Assembly (NCBI GenBank): GCA_900319385.1
Contig: ONOG01000002.1
Span: forward strand, 1 to 64,000
Direction of reading: 5' to 3'
DNA length: 64,000 nucleotides
From: an uncultured Prevotellaceae bacterium
Lineage (GTDB): Bacteria; Bacteroidota; Bacteroidia; Bacteroidales; Bacteroidaceae
Part shown: piece after piece, positions 17,120-25,790 of the stretch
Position numbering within the stretch: position 1 is the stretch's first letter
How the letters are laid out: each line of letters opens with the position of its first letter
The notes under the pieces: model-generated
Told to the model about the DNA's origin: nothing
The model's input: the letters and a program-made list of their open reading frames with translations, nothing else
Database searches by the model: none
Program-made: the position numbers and the translations under genes

Positions 17120-17635
17120 ATGAAGACTTTCCTCGACCTGTGTCGCGAACGTTTTTCTGCGCGACAGTTCACCGACGAGCCGGTGTCGGATGCCGACTTG
17201 CAGTACATCCTCGAAGCGGTGCGCATGGCCCCCTCGGCCGTGAACCGCCAGCCGTGGCGTTTCTTGGTGGTCAGGAGCGACGAGGCACGCGAACGCCTGC
17301 AACGCTGCTACGACCGCGAGTGGTTTCGCACGGCTCCCCTCTACATCATCGGAATGAAGAACGTGGCTGAGGCCTGGGTCCGTGGCTTCGACCAGAAGCC
17401 GCACGGCGATGTCGATGTGAGCATCGCCACCGAGCACCTTTGCCTCGCAGCGCAGGAGCGCGGACTGGGCACGTGCTGGGTGTGCAACTACGACCCTGCG
17501 CTGCTCGCCAGCCTCTTTCCGCAGCCCGAAGGGTGGGAGGCCGTGGTCGTCGTGCCCCTCGGACACATCGCGCCCGACTGTCCGCGGCGTGAGAAACAGC
17601 GCAAACCCCTCGACGAGATCGTAGAAGAGATTTAG
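17120..17635 (+). CDS. Nitroreductase family flavoprotein
   Basis: The 171-residue product fits the FMN-dependent nitroreductase family. Visible motifs are the N-terminal RFSARQFTDEPV (FMN phosphate site), MAPSAVNRQPWRFLVV, and EHLCLAAQERGLGTCWVCNY near residue 120. Proteins of this small subgroup are usually NAD(P)H:quinone or nitro reductases; the substrate is unknown. I chose the ATG at 17120 over an in-frame TTG three codons earlier, because the family begins at MKTFLDL. The HD protein follows 78 bases downstream on the same strand. Confidence 0.87.
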   Translation: MKTFLDLCRERFSARQFTDEPVSDADLQYILEAVRMAPSAVNRQPWRFLVVRSDEARERLQRCYDREWFRTAPLYIIGMKNVAEAWVRGFDQKPHGDVDVSIATEHLCLAAQERGLGTCWVCNYDPALLASLFPQPEGWEAVVVVPLGHIAPDCPRREKQRKPLDEIVEEI

Positions 17636-17655
17636 AAACTATCCAGCATAGCCCC

Positions 17656-17700
17656 GCTAGCCGTGCTAGTCCTGCTAGGGCTGCTAGCCGTGCTAGGCCA
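17656..17700. repeat. Five 9-bp GCTAGnnnn tandem units
   Basis: GCTAG occurs at 17656, 17665, 17674, 17683 and 17692, exactly nine bases apart, just before the ATG of the HD protein. In frame it would add an LVLLGLLAVL leader if an upstream ATG were used, but that is probably not the real start. Confidence 0.85.
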
Positions 17701-17713
17701 ACAACTACACCCT

Positions 17714-18574
17714 ATGGCTTTAGACAATGAATACCTCGTGGTGGGCCGCACCAACGGCACGACACGCACAGGAAGTGCATTCTGCACCCTCAAGCTCAAG
17801 ACACTCGACGACGAAATGACGGTCGCCGTATGGGACGTCACGCCCGATGCCGACCCGCAGGTCGGTCAACTCGTCTCCTTTTCCAACATCCAGGACAACG
17901 ACGGCAAGAAGTCGGCACGCAAAAACGAGATGATGCCGCGAGGCATGGCGCAGGAGGGCCACCCCCTCTACCACCTCCTGCCGCGACCCATCGCACGCGA
18001 GGAGTGGGACCGCACCATCGAGCACCTGCTCACGTTCTGCACCGACGCCCAGCTCCGTTCCATCATCACCGAGATGGCCGACGTGCTCTTCAAGCCCTAC
18101 TCTCAGTATCCGGCAGCCACCAGTGTCCACCACGCCTATCGCGGCGGTCTGCTCAACCACACCCACCAGATGCTTCACATGCTCGAAGGTCTGTACCCCT
18201 GCCTGCCCTATGCCATCAAGGTGGATCGCTGCATCCTCGCCATCCTCTTCCACGACTACGGCAAGGTGTACGAGTATTCCAAGGACGGCGAGACACAGCC
18301 GGCGATGTATCTGCTCGGCCATATCTACATCTCGGCCAACCGCTTGCAGCAGGTGCTGAAAGAGCGCGATGTACCCAACGACGAGGCAGACCGCATTGTC
18401 CACATCGTACTCTCGCACCACGGCCAGCTGGACTACGGATCGCCGGTCGTGCCCTGCACACAAGAGGCAGTCATCGTCAACCTGCTCGACAACCTGTCGG
18501 CCAAGGCCGACAACATCGAATCGACCGGCAACGGCGAGAAGTCCTTTGCCCTGGGCACCCACGTGGTGAAGTGA
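17714..18574 (+). CDS. YhaM-like OB-fold/HD domain nuclease or phosphohydrolase
   Basis: The 286-residue product has an OB-fold at about residues 1-75 (TRTGSAFCTLKLKTLDDEMTVAVWD, VGQLVSFSNI) followed by an HD domain with H-HH-HD-like metal ligands: VHHAYRGGLLNHTHQM near 140-155, ILFHDYGKVYEY near 177-188 and VLSHHGQ near 237-243. The combination matches the YhaM family of 3'-5' exonucleases acting on RNA and DNA. The upstream in-frame ATG at 17663 would start within the GCTAG tandem repeat and add a hydrophobic leader not expected of this family, so the ATG at 17714 is preferred. Exonuclease activity is inferred from domain order. Confidence 0.8.
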   Translation: MALDNEYLVVGRTNGTTRTGSAFCTLKLKTLDDEMTVAVWDVTPDADPQVGQLVSFSNIQDNDGKKSARKNEMMPRGMAQEGHPLYHLLPRPIAREEWDRTIEHLLTFCTDAQLRSIITEMADVLFKPYSQYPAATSVHHAYRGGLLNHTHQMLHMLEGLYPCLPYAIKVDRCILAILFHDYGKVYEYSKDGETQPAMYLLGHIYISANRLQQVLKERDVPNDEADRIVHIVLSHHGQLDYGSPVVPCTQEAVIVNLLDNLSAKADNIESTGNGEKSFALGTHVVK

Positions 18575-18820
18575 GAAATGTTAAAAAAGCAAGATTTTTA
18601 ACAGTTCAAGGGCACTTTTTTGTGGGAGAAATTTGAGGAAAATAGAATTTTGGGGCAACGAAAAACACGGAAAAAAACGGAAAAAACGAAAAATTTTGGT
18701 AAGGAGTCCAAAAAATCGGGAATGCCGATGGTCGTAGGGGCGGGTTCCCATGCCCGCCCGATCAGGCGAAGCCTGAAAACTGAAAGAAATAGGAATAAAA
18801 TTTTTGGAGAGGCAGAATTT
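18575..18820. repeat. Intergenic stretch with small GC hairpins
   Basis: No gene is visible. At 18733-18776 a GTAGGGGCGGG core carries hairpins GCGGGTTCCCATGCCCGC and TCAGGCGAAGCCTGA, related to the GTAGGGGC element at 11618-11680. A-rich CACGGAAAA tracts precede it. Confidence 0.55.
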
Positions 18821-18928
18821 TAGAAGACAACTCGGGACAACAAAGGACAACAAAAGACAACATTTTTCTCAAAAATGAAATGATAAAGTTGTCCCAAGTT
18901 GTCCTTTGTTGTCCCGTGTTGTCTTCTA
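18821..18928. repeat. Inverted repeat of GGACAAC units
   Basis: The left arm TAGAAGACAACTCGGGACAA continues into CAAAGGACAAC; the right arm is its near-perfect inverse, ending GTTGTCTTCTA at 18928. Arms are about 30 bases and each is built from GGACAACAAA-like units. It may act as a terminator after the HD gene or be a small mobile palindrome. Confidence 0.8.
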
Positions 18929-19040
18929 AATAAATCCCGAAAGTTGAGTTTTCTGACTAAAAATCCCTTTTTTCCGCTTTGCGAAAAGCATTTTCACGTC
19001 ACGTATTCCCATTTATTTCATTTTTGTCCGCCGACGGACC

Positions 19041-19175
19041 GTCGGTTGTCCGCCGTCTGAGCGTCGGCAAAGCGCCGTTTACTCTGTCGGTTGTCCGCCG
19101 TCTGAGCGTCGGCAGAGCGCCGTCTGACGGCCGGCAAAGCGCCGTCTGCCGACACTCCGTCTGCGGACAAACGAA
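19041..19175. repeat. GC-rich 45-bp tandem repeat
   Basis: A unit starting GTCGGTTGTCCGCCGTCTGA begins at 19041 and again at 19086, and a partial third copy (GGCAAAGCGCCGTCTGCCGA) follows. Unit interiors are palindromic. No unique spacers separate them. Confidence 0.8.
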
Positions 19176-19506
19176 AGGTGAAAAGCGAAAAGTGAAAAAT
19201 GAAGGGTGAAAAGTGAAAAACGGGTCGGAAGTCATCGCGTCGTGGCTGCGATATTTGCGGCCGAGCGGTCGGTCGGTGATTTCTGCGCGATTCTCAGCGC
19301 GTGGAAACGGAAAGAGATAGTTGACAAAATAGCAACTATCTCTTACGAAAAATTATCCCTAATCAGTGATACCACGGATTTCGCGGAAAAGAAAAATCTT
19401 GTTATCCGCCTACACCTTGCCACTTGGCTTTTTAACTTTTAACTTTTCCCTTTTAACTTTCCCCTTTTCCCATTTTTCACTTTTCACTTTTAACTTTTCA
19501 CTCTTT
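19176..19506. repeat. GTGAAAA arrays and small hairpin
   Basis: Short runs of the 7-mer GTGAAAA (19176-19220) and its inverse TTTTCAC/TTTTAAC (19433-19503) flank a stretch with one 11-base-arm hairpin (AGAGATAGTTG at 19313-19323 with CAACTATCTCT at 19333-19343). No gene is visible. Confidence 0.7.
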
Positions 19507-20328
19507 TCAAAGCTTCTCTCCGCAGTTGGAGCAGTAGTGATCGCCCTTCGCGACTTTGGCTTCGCAACGCGGACAGCGGCCCTTGCGCACCCGACGCTGC
19601 GTCTCGTCGATGAAGGTGGCCGAGACAATGCCCGTGGGTACGGCGATGATGGTGTAGCCCAGCAGCATGATGAAGGCGGCGAGCAGGCGTCCTACGAGTG
19701 TGACGGGTGTGATGTCGCCATAGCCGACCGTGGTCATCGTGACAATCGCCCAGTAGATACTGCTGCCGATGTCGGTGAAGCTGGTGTCGGGTTCGCCCTG
19801 CTCGATCATGAACATGAGAGTGCCGAGACAGGTGACCAGGATGAGGACGAAAATAAAATAGACCAGAATCTTCCGCAGACTCTTGCGCAGCGACTCCATG
19901 AGCAGGTAGCCCTCGTTGATAAAGCTGAAGAGCTTGAACACGCGGAACACGCGGATCAGACGGAACGTGCGGAAGAGGAAAAAGTAGCGCGAAGCGGGCA
20001 GGAAGAAAAAGATGTAGGGCGGAAAGGTGGCCAGAAAGTCGATGATGCCGAAGAAGGAAAAGATGTATTTCCGTTTGTTGGGCGAACAATAGACGCGGGC
20101 GATGTACTCGAGCGTGAAAAACACGGTGAGCACATACTCGAGGATGGTCAGGACGAGTTTGGCGGTGGGGTGCAGACCCGGGTAGCTCTCGACGAAGGCG
20201 AGGGGCAGGCTGATCAGGATGGCCACCATGACAGCCACGTCGAAAGCTTGGCCGGCGGGGGTGCTCGTACCGAAGATGATGCGGTACATCTCACGTTTTT
20301 GGAGCCAGGAGGGGAGGTTCATAGGCAT
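19507..20328 (-). CDS. Voltage-gated-type potassium channel with C-terminal zinc ribbon
   Basis: The 273-residue product has six membrane helices: S1-S3 in residues 25-110, an Arg-rich S4 ([14 protein letters not shown], about 119-132), and the pore with selectivity filter TVGYGD near residue 200. The last 30 residues hold a zinc ribbon (CPRCEAKV ... YCSNCGEKL). It belongs to the bacterial Kv family and should pass K+ across the inner membrane. Its start overlaps the ispD stop by 10 bases, so the two are translationally linked. The zinc ribbon may serve assembly or sensing; that is inference. Confidence 0.92.
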   Translation of the reverse strand: MPMNLPSWLQKREMYRIIFGTSTPAGQAFDVAVMVAILISLPLAFVESYPGLHPTAKLVLTILEYVLTVFFTLEYIARVYCSPNKRKYIFSFFGIIDFLATFPPYIFFFLPASRYFFLFRTFRLIRVFRVFKLFSFINEGYLLMESLRKSLRKILVYFIFVLILVTCLGTLMFMIEQGEPDTSFTDIGSSIYWAIVTMTTVGYGDITPVTLVGRLLAAFIMLLGYTIIAVPTGIVSATFIDETQRRVRKGRCPRCEAKVAKGDHYCSNCGEKL

Positions 20329-20978
20329 TCGGCGACTTTGAGGTCGAAGGGTGTAGTGATTTTGATGTTCTCACGATTGCCGGCGACGAGGGTGATGTTG
20401 TGGCCCAGGGCCTCGACCACGGAGGCATCGTCGGTGAAGGCGTCGGAGAAGGCTTGGGCGTAGGCGCGGCGCAGCAACTGGGCATCGAACACCTGCGGGG
20501 TCTGCACCAGCCGGTACTGGCTGCGCGGAACGGTGTGGCTACGTCGGTCGTCGTCCATCTGGCGGACCGTCTCGACCACATCGGTCACGGGCACAGCGGC
20601 ACCGCTCTGTGCGGCCTCGTCGTAGCAGCGCGCGATGGTGTCGATCGAGACGAATGGCCGCACACCGTCGTGCACACCGATGCGTTCGACCGCGTCGCCC
20701 ACCTTCTGCAGGCCGTTCGCGACGGAATGGAAACGCGTCGGTCCGCCATCAGCCAGCGTGTAGTCCATGCTGAAATGGTGCTGCCGGCACAGCTCATGCC
20801 AGTAGGTCTGCTGGTCGCGCGGCAACACGAGCACCACCTGCATCTGCGCATCGTACGCACGGAAACGCTCCAGTGTGCGCATCAGGATGGGACGACCCGC
20901 CACGCAGAGAAACTGCTTCGGCACCTCGCCTCCCATCCGCAGGCCCTTGCCTCCGGCCACAATCACGACGGCATTCAT
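20319..20978 (-). CDS. ispD: 2-C-methyl-D-erythritol 4-phosphate cytidylyltransferase
   Basis: The 219-residue product matches IspD, which makes CDP-methylerythritol from MEP and CTP in the non-mevalonate isoprenoid pathway. The Gly-rich CTP site [20 protein letters not shown] is at residues 5-24; DGVRPFV (about 103-109) and [10 protein letters not shown] follow in family order. Length is near the usual 220-240. It is cytoplasmic. Its 3' end overlaps the K+ channel gene. Upstream lies a GTGAAAA array. Confidence 0.93.
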   Translation of the reverse strand: MNAVVIVAGGKGLRMGGEVPKQFLCVAGRPILMRTLERFRAYDAQMQVVLVLPRDQQTYWHELCRQHHFSMDYTLADGGPTRFHSVANGLQKVGDAVERIGVHDGVRPFVSIDTIARCYDEAAQSGAAVPVTDVVETVRQMDDDRRSHTVPRSQYRLVQTPQVFDAQLLRRAYAQAFSDAFTDDASVVEALGHNITLVAGNRENIKITTPFDLKVAECL

Positions 20979-20982
20979 GGAA

Positions 20983-21052
20983 AGTGAAAAGTGAAGAGTG
21001 AAAAGTGAAAAGTGAAGAGTGAAAAGTGAAAAGTGGAGAGTTAAAAAGTTAA
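20983..21052. repeat. GTGAAAA array upstream of ispD
   Basis: About nine near-perfect 7-mers (GTGAAAA/GTGAAGA) run from 20983 to 21052. The opposite orientation (TTTTCAC) lies just after the K+ channel gene at 19433-19503, so the ispD-channel pair is bracketed by inverted arrays. The rest of the gap to 21157 holds nothing I recognise. Confidence 0.85.
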
Positions 21053-21157
21053 AGTCTCAACTTTTGGAAGTCAGTAATAAAACAGATGACTCGGATGAAA
21101 CGGAGGATGTGGCGGTGCATGAAATCCGTTAAAATCCTTTCAATCCCTGATGATTTC

Positions 21158-21727
21158 TCAGATTCCCGCCTCGATGGCGTCGGGATAGAGCATGGCATTG
21201 CGGATCTCGGCTGCCTTCGCAGCACCGCAGAAGTGCTCGACGATGGCGTAGGCGAGTGACAGCACGGCGGCTGGACCCTTGCCGAGGAAGAACTGACCGT
21301 CGCGCACGACGAGCTCGCCCGTTGCCTCGGCTCCCTTCAGCTTTTCTTCAAACCCTGGATAGCAGGTGGCACGCAGGCCGTCGAGCAGTCCCATCTGGCC
21401 GTACACCATCGGTGCGGCGCAGATGGCAGCCAGCGGGCGACCGGCCTCGAAGTGCTGGCGGATGAGCTTTGCCAGTTCCTCGTGGGCCTGCAGATTGGCT
21501 GCGCCTGGCATACCGCCTGGCAGGTAGAGCAGGGAGGCATGGTCGGGATTGACGTCCTCGAAAAGAATGTCGGCCTCGATGTTGACGTAGTGAGAACTCA
21601 TGACCATCAGGCTGTCGGTCATGGATACAGTCTGCACGGGCAGGGCTGCACGGCGCAGCACATCGACAGCGCCGAGCATTTCGATGTCCTCAAACCCTGG
21701 GGCGAGGAAGATATAGATTTGGTTCAT
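21158..21727 (-). CDS. DJ-1/PfpI family protein
   Basis: The 189-residue product fits the DJ-1/ThiJ/PfpI family. It starts YIFLAPGFEDIE with the conserved acidic residues, has LLYLPGGMPGAANL near 67-79, and the reactive Cys103 in the nucleophile elbow AAICAAP. Members act as protein or glyoxal deglycases or redox chaperones; which applies here cannot be told. It lies 23 bases downstream of the TonB-like gene and probably shares its transcript. A functional tie to TonB is not implied. Confidence 0.9.
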   Translation of the reverse strand: MNQIYIFLAPGFEDIEMLGAVDVLRRAALPVQTVSMTDSLMVMSSHYVNIEADILFEDVNPDHASLLYLPGGMPGAANLQAHEELAKLIRQHFEAGRPLAAICAAPMVYGQMGLLDGLRATCYPGFEEKLKGAEATGELVVRDGQFFLGKGPAAVLSLAYAIVEHFCGAAKAAEIRNAMLYPDAIEAGI

Positions 21728-21750
21728 GGCAGATGTGAGTTAGTATGGGT

Positions 21751-22722
21751 TCAACGCAATTTGAAATGGTAGGTGATGGTGCCTGACTCGGCGTTGCTTT
21801 CGCCGGCCGAGAAGGTCGATTGGCGGGCAGCACCGAGGGCGGCGTTGCGCAGGGCAGCCGACGTGGTGGTCGCGCTCTGGATGCTGGCACTGGTGACGCG
21901 GCCTGCCGAGTTGACGATGATCGACACGACGATGGTGCCCTCGCTGGTCTGGTCGGTGTAGGAGGGTTTGGCCAGATAGGTGACGCGACGCGAACCCACC
22001 TTGGCTTGGGCGGTGCCGATGCCTCCTGTTCCCGTCGTGGCGCCGGCATTGGCATTGCCCGTCGGCGAACCCTTGCTGGCTACGAAGGCTCCGCTCACGC
22101 GGCTGCTCACCGCTGCGGCAGCCTCGGCTTCAGCCTTCCGACGGGCTTCCTCTGCCTTTCGGCGGGCTTCCTCCTCTGCTTTGCGTTTGGCCTCTTCGGC
22201 CTTGCGCTTGGCTTCCTCAGCCTTTCGACGAGCTTCGGCTTCGGCTTTTGCTTTCGCCTCTGCCTTTTGCTTGGCTTCGGCCTCGGCTTTGGCCTTAGCC
22301 TCGGCTTCAGCCTTCCGACGGGCCTCGGCCTCACGCTTCTTTGCCTCTTCGCGGCTGCGTTCGGCAGCGATGCTGGCCTCGTCTTTCTGGGTGATGAGCG
22401 GCTCCGAGGGCTGCGGCTTGGCAGGTTTTGCGGGCTGAGCGGGTGGGGCGGGTGGGGCAGGAGGAGTGGGAATCTCCTCGGCCGTTTCCGTCTGGCTCTC
22501 CTCTTCGGGTGCGACCGGTTCGGCGGCGGTGGGGTCGGGGAGGCCTCCGCCGCGCTGGTCGCTGTCAGCATTGTCGCCGAGCAGCACAGGGATGCCGTCC
22601 TCGTCCTGGGGGTCGCGCTGGGCGGCAGTGAGGGTGAGGATGGCCAGCAGGGCAATCAGTGCTGCATGGATGCAGAGACTGAGCACGGCTGCGGTGGTTT
22701 TGCGCTTGCGTTCAGACTTCAT
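21751..22722 (-). CDS. tonB: TonB/TolA-like energy transducer
   Basis: The 323-residue product has an N-terminal membrane anchor at residues 12-34, a Pro-rich stretch at 64-110, a long charged coiled coil of KAEAEAKRKAEE repeats at about 110-205, and a C-terminal TonB domain at 240-323 (VTYLAKPSYTDQTSEGTIVVSIIVNSAGRV). It should span the periplasm and pass proton-motive energy from ExbB/ExbD, encoded directly upstream, to outer-membrane transporters. The Lys/Glu/Ala coiled coil is TolA-like, so a Tol-type role is possible. Confidence 0.88.
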   Translation of the reverse strand: MKSERKRKTTAAVLSLCIHAALIALLAILTLTAAQRDPQDEDGIPVLLGDNADSDQRGGGLPDPTAAEPVAPEEESQTETAEEIPTPPAPPAPPAQPAKPAKPQPSEPLITQKDEASIAAERSREEAKKREAEARRKAEAEAKAKAEAEAKQKAEAKAKAEAEARRKAEEAKRKAEEAKRKAEEEARRKAEEARRKAEAEAAAAVSSRVSGAFVASKGSPTGNANAGATTGTGGIGTAQAKVGSRRVTYLAKPSYTDQTSEGTIVVSIIVNSAGRVTSASIQSATTTSAALRNAALGAARQSTFSAGESNAESGTITYHFKLR

Positions 22723-22730
22723 GTCAGACG

Positions 22731-23144
22731 TTATTTCTTGGGTGGTCGTGTGGCGAGCACCATGCGGAAGTGGTGTTCGTTGGCCACGTTGAGCACTTCG
22801 ACAATGTTCTTATACGGTACGCTTTCGTCGGCATAGAGCGAGACGAAGAGGTCGGTCGAGTCGCGGCGTGCCTGCTCGAGGACGGCCGGCAGTTGGTCGA
22901 GGGACACGGGCTGTTCCTTGCTGCCGTCGGGACTGGCGTAGAGGTTGAGCTGGGCGTCGATGACGACCCGCGCCGCAGCCTTCGAGGTGGTCTGTTTCTT
23001 CGACTGCGGCAGGGTGACCTTGATGGCGTTGGGCGACACCATCGTGCTCGTAATCATGAAGAAGATGAGGAGCAGGAAGATGATGTCGGTCATCGACGAC
23101 ATATTGAACGTCGGTGTGACGCGTGTTCTGCGGTGTAGGGCCAT
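22731..23144 (-). CDS. exbD: ExbD/TolR family biopolymer transport protein
   Basis: The 137-residue product has one N-terminal membrane helix (MSSMTDIIFLLLIFFMITSTM, residues 16-36) with the conserved Asp20 that carries protons, and a periplasmic domain. It forms the inner-membrane motor with ExbB and drives TonB. The gene lies 49 bases after exbB and 8 bases before tonB, in the standard order. Confidence 0.92.
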   Translation of the reverse strand: MALHRRTRVTPTFNMSSMTDIIFLLLIFFMITSTMVSPNAIKVTLPQSKKQTTSKAAARVVIDAQLNLYASPDGSKEQPVSLDQLPAVLEQARRDSTDLFVSLYADESVPYKNIVEVLNVANEHHFRMVLATRPPKK

Positions 23145-23193
23145 GCCAATAATTAAAAATTAAGAATTAAGAATTAAAAATTGGGCTGGCGCA

Positions 23194-23811
23194 TCACTCG
23201 TTGAGCAGATCCATGAAGGCCAGGCTCTTGCGTTCCAATTCGTTGACCACGCCATCGACCTTCGCCACGAGATAGTTGTAGGCAAACAGGGCGACGATGC
23301 CGACGATGAGGCCGCCGACCGTGGTGATCATGGCCTGATAGATGCCACCCGAGAGCATGGAGATGTCCATGTCGCCACCCGAGTTCGACATTTGCCAGAA
23401 GGCTTGCACCATACCGATGACGGTGCCGAGGAATCCGATCATCGGGGCACCGCCCGAGATGGTGGCGAGCACGTGGAGCCGCTTCTCGAGGGCTGCTACT
23501 TCCAGGTTGCCCGTGTTCTCGATGGCGGTCTGAATCTCTGGGGCGGGACGGTTCATGCGGCTGATGCCACGTTCGATGATGCGCGACCCAGGTGTGTTGG
23601 TCACGCGGCAGAAGTTGACGGCGCTCTTCACGTCGCCGTTCTTCATGTAGTCGCGGATGCGGTCCATGAAGAGGGGGTCGTCCTTCTCCGCAGCGCGGAT
23701 GGCGATGAAGCGTTCGATGAAGATATAGACGGCGACGACGCTGAGTGCGGCAAGCACAATCATGATCCAGCCGCCCTGCTGCATGAGTTCGAGGATGCTG
23801 AGTTCTTTCAT
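23194..23811 (-). CDS. exbB: ExbB/TolQ/MotA family proton channel protein
   Basis: The 205-residue product has three membrane helices: residues 15-33, about 115-137 (GGAPMIGFLGTVIGMVQAF, the family signature), and 155-177 (ITTVGGLIVGIVALFAYN). With ExbD it makes the proton-driven motor for TonB. It lies downstream of pdxJ (78-base gap), as I recall for other Bacteroidales. Confidence 0.93.
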   Translation of the reverse strand: MKELSILELMQQGGWIMIVLAALSVVAVYIFIERFIAIRAAEKDDPLFMDRIRDYMKNGDVKSAVNFCRVTNTPGSRIIERGISRMNRPAPEIQTAIENTGNLEVAALEKRLHVLATISGGAPMIGFLGTVIGMVQAFWQMSNSGGDMDISMLSGGIYQAMITTVGGLIVGIVALFAYNYLVAKVDGVVNELERKSLAFMDLLNE

Positions 23812-23889
23812 TTTTTGAGGGATGTTTTTGGGATGGTTTTTTCTAACAGTGCAAGGAGTGTTAGCAGGGTTAGAGATGCTGTGAATGGC

Positions 23890-24603
23890 TTATTCGAGGC
23901 AAGCCTTGTACTGGTGAATGGTCTGTTCGAGGCCGAGGTAGAGGGCGTCGCAGATGAGTGCGTGGCCGATGCTCACCTCGTCGAGCCAGGGGATGTGCTG
24001 GTGGAAGAAGGCAAGGTTCTTGAGCGAGAGGTCATGTCCGGCGTTGAGACCGAGACCACAGCGACGTGCCACCTCGGCGGCACGGACGAAAGGTGCGATG
24101 GCTGCGGCGGGGTCCTTGGCATAGTCGGTGGCGTAGGGCTCGGTGTAGAGTTCGACGCGGTCGGTGCCGATCTTGGCAGCCAGTTCGATGAGTTCGGGGT
24201 CGGTGCCGATGAAGATGCTGGTGCGGATGCCGAGCGACTTGAAGTCGGCGACGATGTCGGTGAGGAAGTCGAAGTGCTTGCGGGTGTCCCAGCCGGCATT
24301 CGACGTGATCTGGTCGGGCGAGTCGGGCACAAGTGTCACCTGGGTGGGGCGCACACTCTTGACGAGTTCGACGAACGACGGCTGCGGATTGCCCTCAATG
24401 TTGAACTCGGTGGTGAGGATGGGCTTCAGTTTGACGACGTCGTCGTGGCGGATGTGGCGCTCGTCGGGACGTGGGTGCACGGTGATGCCGTCGGCGCCAA
24501 AGCGTTCGCAGTCGTGTGCCACCCGAAGTATGTCGGGGTTGTTGCCGCCACGTGCATTGCGGATGGTGGCAATTTTGTTGATGTTGACGCTGAGTTTAGT
24601 CAT
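23890..24603 (-). CDS. pdxJ: Pyridoxine 5'-phosphate synthase
   Basis: The 237-residue product matches PdxJ, a TIM-barrel enzyme that condenses 3-amino-1-hydroxyacetone phosphate with deoxyxylulose phosphate in vitamin B6 synthesis. Landmarks are [17 protein letters not shown], a [16 protein letters not shown] segment (residues 36-51) with the active-site His, [16 protein letters not shown], and [14 protein letters not shown] near the end. It is cytoplasmic and divergent from NAD kinase, a neighbourhood shared with other Bacteroidales. Confidence 0.95.
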   Translation of the reverse strand: MTKLSVNINKIATIRNARGGNNPDILRVAHDCERFGADGITVHPRPDERHIRHDDVVKLKPILTTEFNIEGNPQPSFVELVKSVRPTQVTLVPDSPDQITSNAGWDTRKHFDFLTDIVADFKSLGIRTSIFIGTDPELIELAAKIGTDRVELYTEPYATDYAKDPAAAIAPFVRAAEVARRCGLGLNAGHDLSLKNLAFFHQHIPWLDEVSIGHALICDALYLGLEQTIHQYKACLE

Positions 24604-24661
24604 TTGTTGTTCTTTTTTTGAGTAAATGACAGCCGAAGATTACATTTTCAAAAAAAATCAT

Positions 24662-24669
24662 TAACTTTG
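24662..24669 (+). promoter_or_regulatory. Predicted -7 box TAACTTTG upstream of nadK
   Basis: TAACTTTG lies in the 193-base divergent region between pdxJ and nadK, about 128 bases before the nadK ATG. The -33 region is A-rich and not clear. A long leader would result if this is the only promoter. Confidence 0.4.
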
Positions 24670-24796
24670 CGGCTGCAGAGAGTTAAAATCTTTGCAAATG
24701 TAGTTATTTTTTCGCAATGTAGTGTCTTGACGGGCAATATTTTGAGGAAAAATAACATTCACACACCATTATTCAACGTCTATTCACATTTTTGAT

Positions 24797-25687
24797 ATGG
24801 CAGAGACGCAGTTGACATTTGCCCTTTTCGGCAACACATTTCAGGAGCGCAAGGCTACGGCGGTTCAGAAACTGCTGGCCGTGCTCGAACAGAAAGAAGC
24901 CCAGATAAGCGTCGAGGAAACTTTCTACCAGTTTCTGACCGACAAGTTGAAAATCCACGTGCCGGCGTGCCAACTCATACACGACAATAACTTCAAAGCC
25001 GACTTCGTGGTCTGCATGGGAGGCGACGGAACGTTTCTCGACGTGGCAAGCCGCGTGGGCGACAAGCAGATTCCCATCATCGGATTCAATATGGGCCACC
25101 TGGGATTTCTCGCTTCGTTCACGCCCGACGACATCGAGGCGGTCATCGAATCCGTGTGCAGCGGCGTCTTCCGGACTGAAGACCACAGCGTGCTTCAGCT
25201 CAGCTGCGACGAAAATGTGCTCGACGGCTATCCATACGCCCTCAATGAGATAGCTATCCTGAAACACGACATATCGTCGATGATCAAAATCCACACACAC
25301 ATCAACGGCGAATACCTGACCACGTATCAGGCAGACGGACTCATCGTCGGTACGCCTACCGGTTCGACGGCCTACTCGCTCAGTGTGGGTGGTCCGATTG
25401 TCGTGCCGCAAAGCCAGACGATGACCCTCACGCCAGTGGCGCCACACAGCCTGAACATGCGTCCGCTGGTATTGTGCGACGACTCGGAGGTGAGTCTCGT
25501 GGTCGAGAGTCGCAGCCACCATTTCCTCGTCTCGGTCGATGGCCGCAGCCAGAGCTACGACGAGGGAATCCACCTGCGCATCCGTCGGGCACCCTACACC
25601 GTGAAGGTGGTCACGCGGCTGTCCCAAAGCTACTTCACCACACTACGCCTCAAGATGATGTGGGGCGCCGACAGAAGAAATGGGTGA
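24797..25687 (+). CDS. nadK: NAD kinase
   Basis: The 296-residue product matches NAD kinase, which phosphorylates NAD to NADP. The GGDGT motif is near residues 76-80 in VVCMGGDGTFLD. NEIAILKHD (about 151-159) and GTPTGSTAYSLSVGGPIV (about 188-205) are the other family signatures. It is cytoplasmic and of usual length. A low-complexity tract of GTGAAAA and AAAACTC units follows it directly. Confidence 0.95.
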   Translation: MAETQLTFALFGNTFQERKATAVQKLLAVLEQKEAQISVEETFYQFLTDKLKIHVPACQLIHDNNFKADFVVCMGGDGTFLDVASRVGDKQIPIIGFNMGHLGFLASFTPDDIEAVIESVCSGVFRTEDHSVLQLSCDENVLDGYPYALNEIAILKHDISSMIKIHTHINGEYLTTYQADGLIVGTPTGSTAYSLSVGGPIVVPQSQTMTLTPVAPHSLNMRPLVLCDDSEVSLVVESRSHHFLVSVDGRSQSYDEGIHLRIRRAPYTVKVVTRLSQSYFTTLRLKMMWGADRRNG

Positions 25688-25790
25688 GTGAAAAGTGAAA
25701 AGTGAAAAGTGAAAAATAAAAAGTCTGCCGACTGAAACTCAAAACTCAAAACTCAAAAACTCAAAAATCTAAAAACTCTAAAACTTGAAA
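25683..25790. repeat. Low-complexity GTGAAAA / AAAACTC tract
   Basis: GTGAAAA units (25685-25716) are followed by AAAACTC-type units (25737-25790). The tract overlaps the end of nadK and runs into the TTG start of the ABC transporter gene, so it forms that gene's whole 5' region. Confidence 0.85.
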
